A stretch of 12,465 nt of DNA from an uncultured Oscillospiraceae bacterium (GTDB lineage: Bacteria; Bacillota; Clostridia; Oscillospirales; Oscillospiraceae), in NCBI GenBank assembly GCA_934623545.1, contig CAKTVN010000026.1, positions 1 through 12,465 on the forward strand. The letters are read 5' to 3'. The translations under genes and the position numbers were made by a program. Under the pieces are notes generated by a model. The model saw only the letters and a program-made list of their open reading frames with translations. It did not search any database and was not told the origin of the DNA. Shown piece by piece: positions 1-6,217 of this stretch. The first letter of the stretch is position 1, and every line of letters begins with the position of its first letter.

Positions 1-221
1 AATCCCCCTTTGGTATTCTTTCTTTCGACCGTCAACGGCGCTTTCTTTCTCATACGAGAAAGAAAGCGGGGTTGAAAAATCTCCCGCGTCCTTCGGGCGC
101 GTTCCCTGTGCCTGCGGCACGGATGCGGCGTCACCCCTCCGGGGTGACGAACCCGCGTCCTCCGGGCGCGGCTCGGCGCCCTTCGGGCACAAAGTGCGCC
201 GCAATGCGGCGCACTTTTCTG
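1..221. repeat. Array of seven consecutive hairpins downstream of deoD
   Basis: This stretch carries no convincing gene; an open frame on the plus strand (from 72) is a shadow of deoD. It is filled with back-to-back perfect or near-perfect stem-loops: 39-68 (13 bp, loop ATAC, extended by TCAAC 32-36 with GTTGA 71-75 across a GG/GG mismatch), 85-101, 108-120, 130-148, 154-170, 178-188 and 191-217. Five of the seven have three-base TTC, TCC or TGC loops closed by C-G pairs. The hairpins at 85-101 and 154-170 are the same sequence except for the loop (TTC against TCC) and keep the same T-G wobble in the stem. The motif CTTTCTTTC occurs twice (18-26 and 41-49). The array looks like accreted intergenic palindromic repeats; the function is unknown. 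Confidence 0.7.
191..218. terminator. Probable terminator after deoD
   Basis: A 12-bp perfect stem (191-202 with 206-217) and an AAT loop lie 5 nt beyond the deoD stop codon. Read on the plus strand the stem runs into TTTTCTGTTATTT. On the minus strand, the deoD direction, only the TTT inside the stem follows, so it is a weaker intrinsic terminator in that sense. It may be bidirectional, or may mainly stabilise the 3' end of the deo transcript. Confidence 0.5.
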
Positions 222-965
222 TTATTTCTCCAGTTTTACGGCAGTGCGCAGCGCAAGCTCCATCATCTGCGTGAAGGAATTTTGCCGTTCCTCGGCGGTG
301 CAGTATTCATGGCGCAGGATGTGGTCGGAGATCGTGCAGATTGCAAGCGCGCGCTTGCCGCAGCGCGCGGCGTTCATATACAGCGCGGCAGCCTCCATCT
401 CGACCGCCATGACGCCCATCTTCTTCCAGTTCAGGCTCGCGTGGAGCGCGTCTGGGACGCCGCCCTCGTCGCCGTAGAAGCGGTCGGAGGAGAGCAGATT
501 GCCGACCTGATAGCGTGCGCCCATCTCCTCGGCGATGTCCGTACAGGTGCGGAGCATATGATAGTCCGCGATCGGTGCGAAGGTACCGGGCAGATGATAC
601 TGCCCCGCCCATGCGGAGTCGGTGCAGGCGCCCTGCGCGACGACGATGTCGCGCAGCTGAAGGCTGTCTGCCAGTGCGCCGGCAGAGCCGATGCGCATGA
701 TGTTCTCCACGCCGAAGATGGTGTACAGCTCCCAGGAATAGATGCCGATCGAGGGCATTCCCATGCCGGATGCCATAACGGACACGCGCACGCCGTCATA
801 CGTGCCGGTATAGCCCTGAATGCCGCGGACGTTGTTGACGAGGACCGGGTCGGTCAGAAAATGCTCCGCGATGAATTTCGAGCGCAGCGGGTCGCCGGGC
901 ATCAGAACGGTCTGCCCGAAATCGCCGGGACGAGCGTTGATATGAGGGGTCGGGTAATCAGCCAT
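222..965 (-). CDS. deoD: Purine-nucleoside phosphorylase (DeoD type)
   Basis: The 247-residue protein is a DeoD/high-molecular-mass purine nucleoside phosphorylase. These cytosolic, usually hexameric, enzymes split (deoxy)purine nucleosides with phosphate into base and (deoxy)ribose-1-phosphate. Visible family marks are PTPHINA at residues 5-11, the phosphate-site MPGDPLR at 22-28, GMGMPSIGIYSWEL at 67-80, RIGSAGAL at 91-98, the sugar-binding VEMEAAALY at 188-196, and SDH at 213-215 with the catalytic Asp at 214. Length matches the family (about 235-240) with a few extra C-terminal residues. The frame is open far upstream into deoC, but the ATG at 965 begins the homologous sequence and has AAGGA about 10 nt ahead. 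It is the last gene of tdk-deoC-deoD, 20 nt after deoC; its product is converted by a phosphopentomutase not in this window before DeoC can act. Confidence 0.96.
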   Translation of the reverse strand: MADYPTPHINARPGDFGQTVLMPGDPLRSKFIAEHFLTDPVLVNNVRGIQGYTGTYDGVRVSVMASGMGMPSIGIYSWELYTIFGVENIMRIGSAGALADSLQLRDIVVAQGACTDSAWAGQYHLPGTFAPIADYHMLRTCTDIAEEMGARYQVGNLLSSDRFYGDEGGVPDALHASLNWKKMGVMAVEMEAAALYMNAARCGKRALAICTISDHILRHEYCTAEERQNSFTQMMELALRTAVKLEK

Positions 966-985
966 GTTCTCCGTTTCCTTTCTGA

Positions 986-1651
986 TCACTGATTTGCAGC
1001 TTCCTGCTGCTTGGCGAGCTTGACGATGCGGCTCGTGCCGAGGCGCGACGCGCCGAGCTCGATGAACTTCTCCGCGTCCGCGAGGGAGGAGATGCCGCCC
1101 GCCGCCTTGATCTTCACGCCGTTCGTGACGTGCTGCGCGAACAGCTCCACATCGTGGAAGGTCGCGCCGGCGGTCGAGAAGCCGGTGGAGGTCTTGATAT
1201 AGTCTGCGCCGGAGGCGGAGACGATCTCGCACATCTTGATCTTTTCCTCGTCGGTCAGCAGGCAGGTCTCGATGATGACCTTCAGGAGCTTGCCGTGGCA
1301 GGCGTCCTTGACCGCATGAATTTCTGCAAGCAGATCATCCCAGCGGCAGTCCTTGACCCAGCCGAGGTTGATGACCATGTCGACCTCGTCCGCGCCGTTG
1401 TTTACTGCGTCGGTCGCCTCAAAGCACTTTGCGGCGGTGGTGTCATAGCCGTTTGGGAAGCCAATGACCGTGCAGATCGCGAGCCTTTCGCCCACGTAGT
1501 CCTTCGCCTGCTTTACATAGGAGGCGGGGATGCAGACGGAGGCGGTGTGATATTTCATACCGTCGTCGCAGATGGCGCGGATCTGGTCCCACGTCGCAGT
1601 CTGCGCGAGCAGCGTATGATCGACCTTACTGAGAATCTCTTTCAGTTCCAT
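986..1651 (-). CDS. deoC: Deoxyribose-phosphate aldolase
   Basis: The 221-residue protein is a class I DeoC aldolase, which cleaves 2-deoxyribose-5-phosphate to glyceraldehyde-3-phosphate and acetaldehyde. The TIM-barrel hallmarks are present: EVDMVINLG (residues 89-97, catalytic Asp91), IETC at 127-130, [11 protein letters not shown] (149-159, Schiff-base Lys153) and VKIKAAGGI (179-187, Lys182). Length is exactly that of the short bacterial DeoC group. The longer open frame starts at 1726, but ATG 1651 begins the family homology and is preceded by AAAGGTGG with 9 nt spacing, so I use it. The start lies inside tdk: the two genes overlap by 26 nt, and the deoC ribosome site is embedded in the tdk coding sequence, which suggests coupled translation. 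Confidence 0.96.
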   Translation of the reverse strand: MELKEILSKVDHTLLAQTATWDQIRAICDDGMKYHTASVCIPASYVKQAKDYVGERLAICTVIGFPNGYDTTAAKCFEATDAVNNGADEVDMVINLGWVKDCRWDDLLAEIHAVKDACHGKLLKVIIETCLLTDEEKIKMCEIVSASGADYIKTSTGFSTAGATFHDVELFAQHVTNGVKIKAAGGISSLADAEKFIELGASRLGTSRIVKLAKQQEAANQ

Positions 1652-2240
1652 GGAGAAGTTCCACCTTTCTGTGTTGTGAAATATAATCCTGATAGCATTT
1701 ATGGCACATGGCGATGTAGCTGTCATTGCCGCCGAGATAGACCTGATCGCCCTCCGTCAACACATAGCCGTCGGGGCTGATGCGCGCGTTGGTGGTCGCC
1801 TTTCGCCCGCAGTCACAGATGGTCTTGATCTCGGTGATTGAATCGGCGAGCTCAAAGAGGCGGCGGCTTCCGGGGAAGAGCTGCGTCCGAAAGTCGGTGC
1901 GCAGCCCGAAGCAGAGCACCGGAAGGTCCTCCCGGTCGACGAGCCAGCGGAGCTGGTCGATCTGATCGGCGGTCATGAACTGGCACTCGTCGACAATGAT
2001 GACGTCGGCGCGCGGGCGCTCGCGGTAGAGCTCGCGCAGATCGACCTCCGGCGCGATCGACTCCGCCTCGGCGGTCAGCCCAATGCGGCTTTTGAGCGTA
2101 AAGGTGCCGTCGCGCCGGTCGGCAGAGGGCTTGATGAGCCAGACCTTCATGCCGCGCTCTTCGTAGTTGTATTTGGTGATGAGCGCGGTGGCGGTTTTCG
2201 AGCTGCCCATCGCACCGTATTTGAAGTAAAGCTTTGCCAT
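1626..2240 (-). CDS. tdk: Thymidine kinase, type II (E. coli-like)
   Basis: The 204-residue protein is a type II thymidine kinase, which phosphorylates thymidine (and deoxyuridine) with ATP in the cytosol. Features: P-loop region GAMGSSKT (residues 9-16), YNYEERGM (24-31), IIVDECQF (81-88) with the catalytic Glu85, FGLRTDFR (111-118), and a zinc site formed by Cys142 and Cys144 (ICDCGRKA) with Cys179 and Cys182 (CHKC). The C-x-C spacing and LRTDFR match the E. coli branch rather than the Bacillus branch. The P-loop has Ser14 where GK[ST] normally has Gly. ATG 2240 is preceded by GAGGAA with 5 nt spacing. It is the first gene of the salvage operon: Tdk captures deoxynucleosides, DeoC and DeoD degrade them. 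Confidence 0.96.
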   Translation of the reverse strand: MAKLYFKYGAMGSSKTATALITKYNYEERGMKVWLIKPSADRRDGTFTLKSRIGLTAEAESIAPEVDLRELYRERPRADVIIVDECQFMTADQIDQLRWLVDREDLPVLCFGLRTDFRTQLFPGSRRLFELADSITEIKTICDCGRKATTNARISPDGYVLTEGDQVYLGGNDSYIAMCHKCYQDYISQHRKVELLHGTERDSQ

Positions 2241-2296
2241 AGTTCTTCCTCGGTCTCTGCGCGCAGGGCGCGCGTATGGGTGTCCTGTGTGCCGAT

Positions 2297-2325
2297 ATTA
2301 TACCAAATCCGGCGCACAAAGAAAA
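2297..2325 (-). promoter_or_regulatory. Promoter of tdk-deoC-deoD (extended -10)
   Basis: On the minus strand a perfect TATAAT (plus 2297-2302) is preceded by TGG, giving an extended -10. The -35 position 17 bp upstream (plus 2320-2325) reads TTTTCT, a weak match, as is usual with extended -10 promoters. Predicted transcription starts near 2290. The roughly 50-nt leader holds a short GCGCGC/GCGCGC hairpin (about 2256-2270) ahead of the tdk ribosome site. No clear DeoR-type operator is seen. Confidence 0.7.
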
Positions 2326-2394
2326 GACTTTTTTGTGAATTTTCCCGGAGAAAAGCGGTTTTAAGCAGTCCCTTCGCGAAAAAAGCTCGTCAGA

Positions 2395-2445
2395 CAGAAA
2401 AGAAACCTCTCAGCCGCCTGTCTGCGCCGCGCAGACAGAAGCGGC
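2395..2445 (-). terminator. Terminator of the dus-sigma-anti-sigma operon
   Basis: A stem of CTGTCTGC (2418-2425) with GCAGACAG (2431-2438) is extended by GCCGC (2413-2417) with GCGGC (2441-2445) across a 2-nt bulge. On the minus strand it is followed within a few bases by GGTTTCTTTTCT. It stands 37 nt past the anti-sigma stop and before the tdk promoter, so it separates the two minus-strand operons. The spacing between stem and T-tract is somewhat long for a textbook terminator. Confidence 0.6.
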
Positions 2446-2481
2446 GGGAGGGTCCCATGAATATGCTCCGAAGGGCTCTGG

Positions 2482-3135
2482 CTACGGGCAGATCAGGATG
2501 CACGCCGTGCCGGTCTCCTGCGCCGGCTGCTCCTGTGGGGCGTAGACCTCCATGGGATAGACCTGTCCCCACGCGGTCATAACGGCGTCCATGACCTCCA
2601 CCGGTACGGTGTAGAACCGCATCCCGTCGTGGGAGGCTTCACATTCCGCACCGTTCAGCGCCTCGATGCCGTCCGGGCAGTCGCGGATGAGCAGCACGGC
2701 GCAGCCGCGCTCCTCCGCGAGCTGGGCGGCGTATTCCTCCGCCGTCTGCTGCGTTTTGAACGCGTCTCCGACGGATACGGAGGCGTGTCCCCTCCCCCGG
2801 AAGCCCGGCAGCTCGATGATGCCCGCCGCGCCGAGCAGCAGCGCGATCGCGGCAGCCGCCGCGATGAGCCACGCCGTGCGGTGCGGCGCTTTCTTTTTCT
2901 GTGATCTCTGTGATTTTTCTGCGCGGATGGCGCGCATGACGCCCGGGACGAGCGTGTCCGGCGCCTCCTTCATGGGAAGCAGATCCAGCCCCGCCTCCAG
3001 CTCCGTCAGCTCCTTTGCCAGCGCACGGCAGGAGGCGCACGATGCCAGATGCGCGTCCAGCTCGCGCGATTCCGCTTCGCTCAGCTCTCCATCCAGCCTT
3101 GCGCTGATGGCGGCGAGCGCCTGTTCGCAGTTCAT
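2482..3135 (-). CDS. Membrane anti-sigma factor with zinc-finger domain
   Basis: The 217-residue protein has the layout of a ZAS-type anti-sigma factor: an N-terminal cytoplasmic zinc-binding domain with Cys3, His29, Cys33 and Cys36 (H-x3-C-x2-C), a basic stretch QKKK around 79-82, one transmembrane helix (about 88-107, WLIAAAAAIALLLGAAG), then an extracytoplasmic domain of about 110 residues. The outer domain begins after GFRGRGH and holds several Cys residues (in GCAVL, RDCPDG, ECEAS, ACILIC); I do not recognise it as a named sensor domain. By family knowledge it would hold the neighbouring sigma factor at the membrane until an envelope signal releases it. ATG 3135 has GGTGA 6 nt upstream and lies 27 nt after the sigma gene. 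Confidence 0.87.
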   Translation of the reverse strand: MNCEQALAAISARLDGELSEAESRELDAHLASCASCRALAKELTELEAGLDLLPMKEAPDTLVPGVMRAIRAEKSQRSQKKKAPHRTAWLIAAAAAIALLLGAAGIIELPGFRGRGHASVSVGDAFKTQQTAEEYAAQLAEERGCAVLLIRDCPDGIEALNGAECEASHDGMRFYTVPVEVMDAVMTAWGQVYPMEVYAPQEQPAQETGTACILICP

Positions 3136-3162
3136 GCTTCTTCACCCCGACTTTCGCCAATT

Positions 3163-3762
3163 TTATTTTCCGTCTACATTAGACGAAAACAAATTCGCGT
3201 GGTTCCCATTTGCGAGAATTTTTTTCAGCTGCACGCGCGCCCGCGCGAGCCGGGACTTGACGGTCCCGAGCTGAAGGTCCAGAATCTCCGCGATCCGGTC
3301 ATAGGGCAGATCGTTCACCACACGCAGCACCAGAATTTCGCGTTGATCCTCGGGCAGCGCCTGCATCGCCTCGGCAAGGATGCGCTGCTTTTCCTCATGC
3401 AGCATCCGCTCCTCCGGACCGGGCGCACTGTCGGGCAGCGGCAGCTCGAGCAGCTCGCCGTCCTGCTCCGTTTCGAGCGGCACGGTGCTCTGGCGTTTGC
3501 GCCGCCGCAGATGGTCGATGCAGACGTTGCGCGTCAGGCGGTAGAGCCAGGTGGAGAATTCCGCCTCAAACTGATACTGCGCAAGCGCGCGCCACGCCTT
3601 GATAAACGCCTCCTGCGACAGGTCGAACGCGTCCTCGGCGCTCCCGCTCAGGCGCAGACAGAGGTTGTAGACCTGCTTCTGGTGCGCCAGCAGCAGCTGC
3701 TCAAAGGCGCTGTCATCCCCGGACGCGGCGCGCCGGACAAGGGCTTCTTCCTGAATTTCCAT
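3163..3762 (-). CDS. RNA polymerase ECF-type sigma factor (RpoE/SigW-like)
   Basis: The 199-residue protein is a two-domain sigma-70 family factor. Sigma region 2 spans about residues 16-90 (core SAEDAFDLSQEAFIKAW, then STWLYRLTRNVCIDHLRRRKR). An acidic linker follows at about 97-120. Sigma region 4 spans about 133-183 (LPEDQREILVLRVVNDLPYDRIAEIL, then LGTVKSRLARAR, the recognition helix for the -35 box). I start at ATG 3762, with AGGA 5-6 nt upstream; an in-frame TTG at 3774 abuts its own purine tract and is less likely. The gene sits between dus (15-nt gap) and its probable anti-sigma factor (27-nt gap), the usual arrangement for membrane-controlled ECF factors. No obvious autoregulatory promoter is seen inside dus. 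Confidence 0.93.
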   Translation of the reverse strand: MEIQEEALVRRAASGDDSAFEQLLLAHQKQVYNLCLRLSGSAEDAFDLSQEAFIKAWRALAQYQFEAEFSTWLYRLTRNVCIDHLRRRKRQSTVPLETEQDGELLELPLPDSAPGPEERMLHEEKQRILAEAMQALPEDQREILVLRVVNDLPYDRIAEILDLQLGTVKSRLARARVQLKKILANGNHANLFSSNVDGK

Positions 3763-3777
3763 GCTCTTCCTCAATCC

Positions 3778-4743
3778 TTACCGCAGATCGCGCCGGATGC
3801 CCTTCACGATCGCCTGCACATCCTCCACCGTCGAGATGGAGGAAATTTTCTCTTTATAATATCCGCTGTGCGCGACGCCGCGCAGATACCATGCCAGATG
3901 CTTGCGCGCCTCGAGACAGGCGATGTGCTCGCCCCGGTCCTCGCACGCGAGCGTAAACTGCCGCATCGCGACGTCCATCCGCTGCGCAAGCGGCGGCAGC
4001 TCCGGAATCTCACGTCCGGACAGGGCTGCTTCGATCTGCCCGAAGACCCACGGGTTTCCAAACGCACTGCGTCCGGTCATGTACAGCGCCGCACCGGTGC
4101 GCTTTTGGCAGCGAAGGGCGGCTTCGGCGTCGAAAATATCCCCATTTGCGACGACGGGGATGCGGACCGCCTCGCGCGCGGCGCGGATGCAGTCCCAGTC
4201 GGCAATGCCGGAATAGAGCATTGTCTTCGTCCTGCCATGGATGCAGACTGCCGCCGCCCCGGCAGCCTCTACAGCCTGCGACAGCTGGACACAGTTGATG
4301 CTCCCCTTGTCCCAGCCGCTGCGCATTTTGACCGTTACGGGGACAGAAACAGCGTGTACGACTGCTTCTACGATCTTCGCGGCGAGCTCCGGGTCGCGCA
4401 TGAGCGCGCTGCCGTCGCCGTTTCCGGCGATCTTCGGCATCGGGCAGCCCATGTTGATGTCCAGAAAGTCGCAGCCGGAAGCCTCCAGCGCGAGCGCCGC
4501 GGCGTCTGCCATGATCGAAGGGTCGTTTCCGAAGATCTGCGCGCCGCAGACGCCCAGCGGCGTCCGGCGCAGGAGGGCGCGGCTCTTCTTGTCCTGATAG
4601 ACCAGCGCGCGGGAGGAGACCATCTCCGTGACTGTGACCGCCGCGCCAAGCTCGGCGCAGACCGTGCGGAACGCCCAGTCCGTGACGCCCGCCATCGGCG
4701 CGAGTACGGTGTGCCCCGTGATCTTCAAATCTCCAAGCCGCAT
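3778..4743 (-). CDS. dus: tRNA-dihydrouridine synthase (DusB-like)
   Basis: The 321-residue flavoprotein belongs to the Dus family, which reduces uridines in the tRNA D-loop with FMN and NADPH. An FMN-binding TIM barrel is evident: LAPMAGVTDWAFR (14-26), GAQIFGNDP (67-75), the active-site loop NMGCPMPKIAGNG (97-109) with Cys100 as general acid, VKMRSGW (138-144, Lys139), CIHGRTK (167-173), VVANGDI (197-203), and the phosphate-binding MTGRSAFGNPW (222-232). A helical C-terminal domain ends with SSISTVEDVQAIV. ATG 4743 follows GGGGTGAGG closely; the frame stays open to a TTG at 4767 that has no ribosome site. It is the first gene of a three-gene operon with the sigma and anti-sigma genes, likely co-transcribed housekeeping and stress regulation. 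Confidence 0.95.
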   Translation of the reverse strand: MRLGDLKITGHTVLAPMAGVTDWAFRTVCAELGAAVTVTEMVSSRALVYQDKKSRALLRRTPLGVCGAQIFGNDPSIMADAAALALEASGCDFLDINMGCPMPKIAGNGDGSALMRDPELAAKIVEAVVHAVSVPVTVKMRSGWDKGSINCVQLSQAVEAAGAAAVCIHGRTKTMLYSGIADWDCIRAAREAVRIPVVANGDIFDAEAALRCQKRTGAALYMTGRSAFGNPWVFGQIEAALSGREIPELPPLAQRMDVAMRQFTLACEDRGEHIACLEARKHLAWYLRGVAHSGYYKEKISSISTVEDVQAIVKGIRRDLR

Positions 4744-4776
4744 TGCCCTCACCCCAAAATCATGCAAATCAGAAAT

Positions 4777-4805
4777 ATTATATCATAGCTTTTGCCGCGA
4801 TACAA
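4777..4805 (-). promoter_or_regulatory. Promoter of the dus operon
   Basis: On the minus strand a perfect TATAAT (plus 4777-4782) lies 17 bp from TTGTAT (plus 4800-4805). Predicted start of transcription is near 4770, about 27 nt before the dus ATG. Confidence 0.7.
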
Positions 4806-4829
4806 TACAAACCGTTTCGCAAAGCGCAA

Positions 4830-4861
4830 AAAGCGCCCGCCGCATCGGCGGCGGGCGCTTT
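4830..4861 (-). terminator. Strong GC-rich hairpin, minus-strand terminator upstream of dus
   Basis: A 13-bp perfect stem (4830-4842 with 4849-4861) has a 6-nt loop. On the minus strand the stem runs into TTTTTGCGC, so it would stop transcripts coming from the right before they enter the dus promoter. No minus-strand gene is closer than 6712, so it may instead insulate against read-through. Confidence 0.55.
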
Positions 4862-4941
4862 GCGGCAGCGAACAGACCCGGCGGGATGCTCCGCTGCGCC
4901 TGTTTTTGCATCATTTTGCTGCACCGTGCAATCGTTCCTTG

Positions 4942-4989
4942 CCTCTCCCTCCGGGAGAGGTGTCCGAGCGCAGCGAGGACGGAGAGGGG
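4942..4989 (+). repeat. Two-hairpin palindromic repeat, copy A
   Basis: The copy begins with a CCTCTCCC/GGGAGAGG stem (4942-4949 with 4953-4960, loop TCC). After one T comes a second stem GTCC/GGAC (4962-4965 with 4977-4980) whose loop region GAGCGCAGCGA can pair further. It ends in GGAGAGGGG. It is the same plan as copy B in the opposite orientation. Repeats of this type look familiar from intergenic DNA of Oscillospirales genomes, by recollection only. Confidence 0.75.
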
Positions 4990-5020
4990 AAACAACGACC
5001 ATACACAAAAGTCCGCAAAG

Positions 5021-5063
5021 CCCTCTCAGTCAGCTTCGCTGACAGCTCTCCCAGAGGGAGAGC
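5021..5063 (-). repeat. Two-hairpin palindromic repeat, copy B (inverted)
   Basis: Read on the minus strand: GCTCTCCC/GGGAGAGC stem with loop TCT, one T, then GTCAGC/GCTGAC with a GAA loop, then TGAGAGGG. The order and spacing match copy A. The first stem differs in its outer pair and the second stem differs at several positions, yet pairing is kept. Copies A and B face each other 31 nt apart and could also pair as one long hairpin. Confidence 0.75.
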
Positions 5064-5099
5064 CAGGACCCGCTCCGCCCGCTATGCGGGCAAAAAGTA

Positions 5100-5187
5100 A
5101 AAAGCCTCGCAGCGTTCGCGCCCGCAGGCGCGAAAAAATGTCAATCTGTTTTTTCCGATGGCGTGTACATCGGAAAAAACACCTTAT
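5100..5187 (+). repeat. Conserved two-hairpin element, copy 1 (candidate structured RNA or ssDNA element)
   Basis: Parts in order: a 15-nt 5' box AAAAGCCTCGCAGCG (5100-5114); hairpin 1, TTCGCGCC with GGCGCGAA (5115-5122, 5127-5134) and loop CGCA; a 13-nt linker AAAATGTCAATCT (5135-5147); hairpin 2, GTTTTTTCCGAT with ATCGGAAAAAAC (5148-5159, 5169-5180) and loop GGCGTGTAC (5160-5168); and a 3' tail ACCTTAT (5181-5187). Copy 2 at 6493-6581 has the same plan, the same loops and nearly the same linker, but different, compensated stems. It is not followed by a T-tract and lies upstream of the hydrolase promoter, so it is neither a terminator nor part of that mRNA leader. I do not recognise a named family. 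Confidence 0.75.
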
Positions 5188-5198
5188 ACTGATATTCA

Positions 5199-5356
5199 AT
5201 TAAAAACTTTCATTCATGGAATGGAAGTTTTTAATATGAAGATCATTATGAGACGAGATTCCGTGATTTTATCAAAATCACGGAATCGGTTACGCCAAAG
5301 GCGGAACCTTTCTGATTAAAGAATTTCATCAGAAAATAGTATTACGCCGAAGGGCG
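5199..5356. repeat. Run of five hairpins after element copy 1
   Basis: Stem-loops follow one another with little gap: 5199-5235 (17 bp including one wobble, loop ATG); 5257-5287 (14 bp perfect, loop ATC); 5288-5308 (GGTTACGCC/GGCGGAACC, one mismatch, loop AAA), directly abutting the previous one; 5309-5335 (TTTCTGAT/ATCAGAAA, 11-nt loop), again directly abutting; 5345-5356 (CGCC/GGCG, loop GAAG). No coding function is seen. The abutting stems suggest one folded unit or successive insertions of palindromes. Confidence 0.65.
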
Positions 5357-5364
5357 GCACGGAA

Positions 5365-5393
5365 TTGATTTTCTGGAAGTATTTTGCTATGAT
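5365..5393 (+). promoter_or_regulatory. Promoter upstream of the small alpha/beta hydrolase gene
   Basis: TTGATT (5365-5370), a 17-bp spacer, and TATGAT (5388-5393) with TGC just before it give an extended -10. Transcription would start near 5400, leaving an untranslated leader of about 193 nt before the ATG at 5593. The leader contains GGGTG/CACCC (around 5402-5432) and ATTTTTC/GAAAAA pairings, plus an ATG at 5425 in frame with the hydrolase but without a ribosome site. Confidence 0.65.
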
Positions 5394-5592
5394 GGGGACT
5401 AGGGGTGTATTCTTCCAACTGCCAATGCACCCGGACAGCGGACCTTTTCGTGCTGCGCCGCGCCATTTTTCCTTGAAATACGTCAGCATTCCTGTGAAAA
5501 AATCCTTGCCAGCGCGAAAATTCCTCGCTGCCGGTCACATCACCAGTTTTCGGATACACCCTAAGAACAGGCACAAAACGGGGGAACAAGCG

Positions 5593-6195
5593 ATGAAGCG
5601 TCTGGTGGTATATGTACACGGAAAGGGCGGCTCCGCCGCCGAGGCGGAGCACTATCGGTCCCTTTTCCCGGAATGCGACGTGATCGGCTTTGACTATAAG
5701 GCGCAGAGCCCGTGGGAGGCAAAAACGGAATTCCCTGCATTTTTTGCGGCGCGGCGCGCGGGCTATGACGCGGTCACGCTGATCGCGAACAGCATCGGGG
5801 CGTTCTTCTCCATGTCCGCGCTCGGGGAAGGCGATGTGGGCAAGGCATATCTCATCTCGCCTGTCGTGGATATGGAAAAGCTGATCGGCAATATGATGCG
5901 CTGGGCAAACGTCACGGAAGGGGAGCTTGCGAAAAAGCGCGAGATCGAAACGGATTTCGGCGAGCGCCTGTCGTGGGACTATCTCTGCTATGTGCGGGAG
6001 CATCCCATCTGCTGGCGCGTCCCGACGTACATTTTGTACGGCGAGACGGACGAGCTGACGTCGCGGGAAACGATCTTCGCCTTTGCGGCGCACACGGGCG
6101 CAGAGCTGACGGTCATGCCGGGCGGCGAGCACTGGTTCCACACGGAGGAGCAGATGCGGTTTCTGGATAGCTGGATCAAAGAGGCGGAAAAGTAA
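5593..6195 (+). CDS. Small alpha/beta hydrolase
   Basis: The 200-residue protein has the alpha/beta-hydrolase fold pattern. HGKGGS (residues 9-14) follows the first strand (oxyanion region), the nucleophile elbow is ANSIGA (65-70, Ser67), an acidic residue lies in GETDELT (150-156, Asp153), and the catalytic His is in PGGEHWFH (176-183, His180). The elbow has Ala where the usual G-x-S-x-G has Gly. No signal peptide or membrane helix, so it is cytosolic; the substrate is unknown. The open frame extends back to 5365, but MKRLVVYVHGKGG begins the domain and the ATG at 5593 has GGGGGAA 5 nt ahead, so the upstream part is taken as leader. It stands alone, flanked on both sides by repeat-rich DNA and by same-orientation copies of the two-hairpin element. 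Confidence 0.88.
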   Translation: MKRLVVYVHGKGGSAAEAEHYRSLFPECDVIGFDYKAQSPWEAKTEFPAFFAARRAGYDAVTLIANSIGAFFSMSALGEGDVGKAYLISPVVDMEKLIGNMMRWANVTEGELAKKREIETDFGERLSWDYLCYVREHPICWRVPTYILYGETDELTSRETIFAFAAHTGAELTVMPGGEHWFHTEEQMRFLDSWIKEAEK

Positions 6196-6217
6196 CGCTG
6201 TTTTGCAAAATATCTTT

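Larger units (their letters stand above)
4744..5592. other. 849-bp gene-free region rich in hairpin repeats
   Basis: No open frame here has a ribosome site, codon use or sequence that looks like a protein. From left to right it holds the dus promoter, a strong minus-strand terminator hairpin, an inverted pair of a two-hairpin repeat (4942-4989 and 5021-5063), the first copy of the conserved two-hairpin element (5100-5187), five more hairpins (5199-5356), a plus-strand promoter (5365-5393) and a leader of about 190 nt before the hydrolase gene. Base composition drops sharply to AT-rich at about 5135-5390 compared with the flanking GC-rich DNA. Confidence 0.7.

Noticed and set aside
1..221. CRISPR array
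   Set aside because: The repeats are short unequal palindromes without uniform repeat and spacer lengths, and no cas genes are near.
72..992. Long plus-strand open frame of 306 codons opposite deoD
   Set aside because: It is the antisense shadow of deoD plus the hairpin array; high GC leaves antisense frames open, and deoD has clear motifs and a ribosome site.
3049..4788. Plus-strand open frame of 579 codons opposite the sigma factor and dus
   Set aside because: It covers two well-recognised genes on the other strand, has no ribosome site and no protein-like domain pattern.
5148..5180. Hairpin 2 of copy 1 as an intrinsic terminator
   Set aside because: The stem is followed by ACACC on the plus strand and has A rather than T runs after the stem on both strands; copy 2 likewise has no T-tract.
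5100..5592. Cis-acting riboswitch for the hydrolase gene
   Set aside because: The conserved two-hairpin element lies upstream of the recognisable promoter at 5365-5393, and the second copy is downstream of the gene, so a leader role is not supported.
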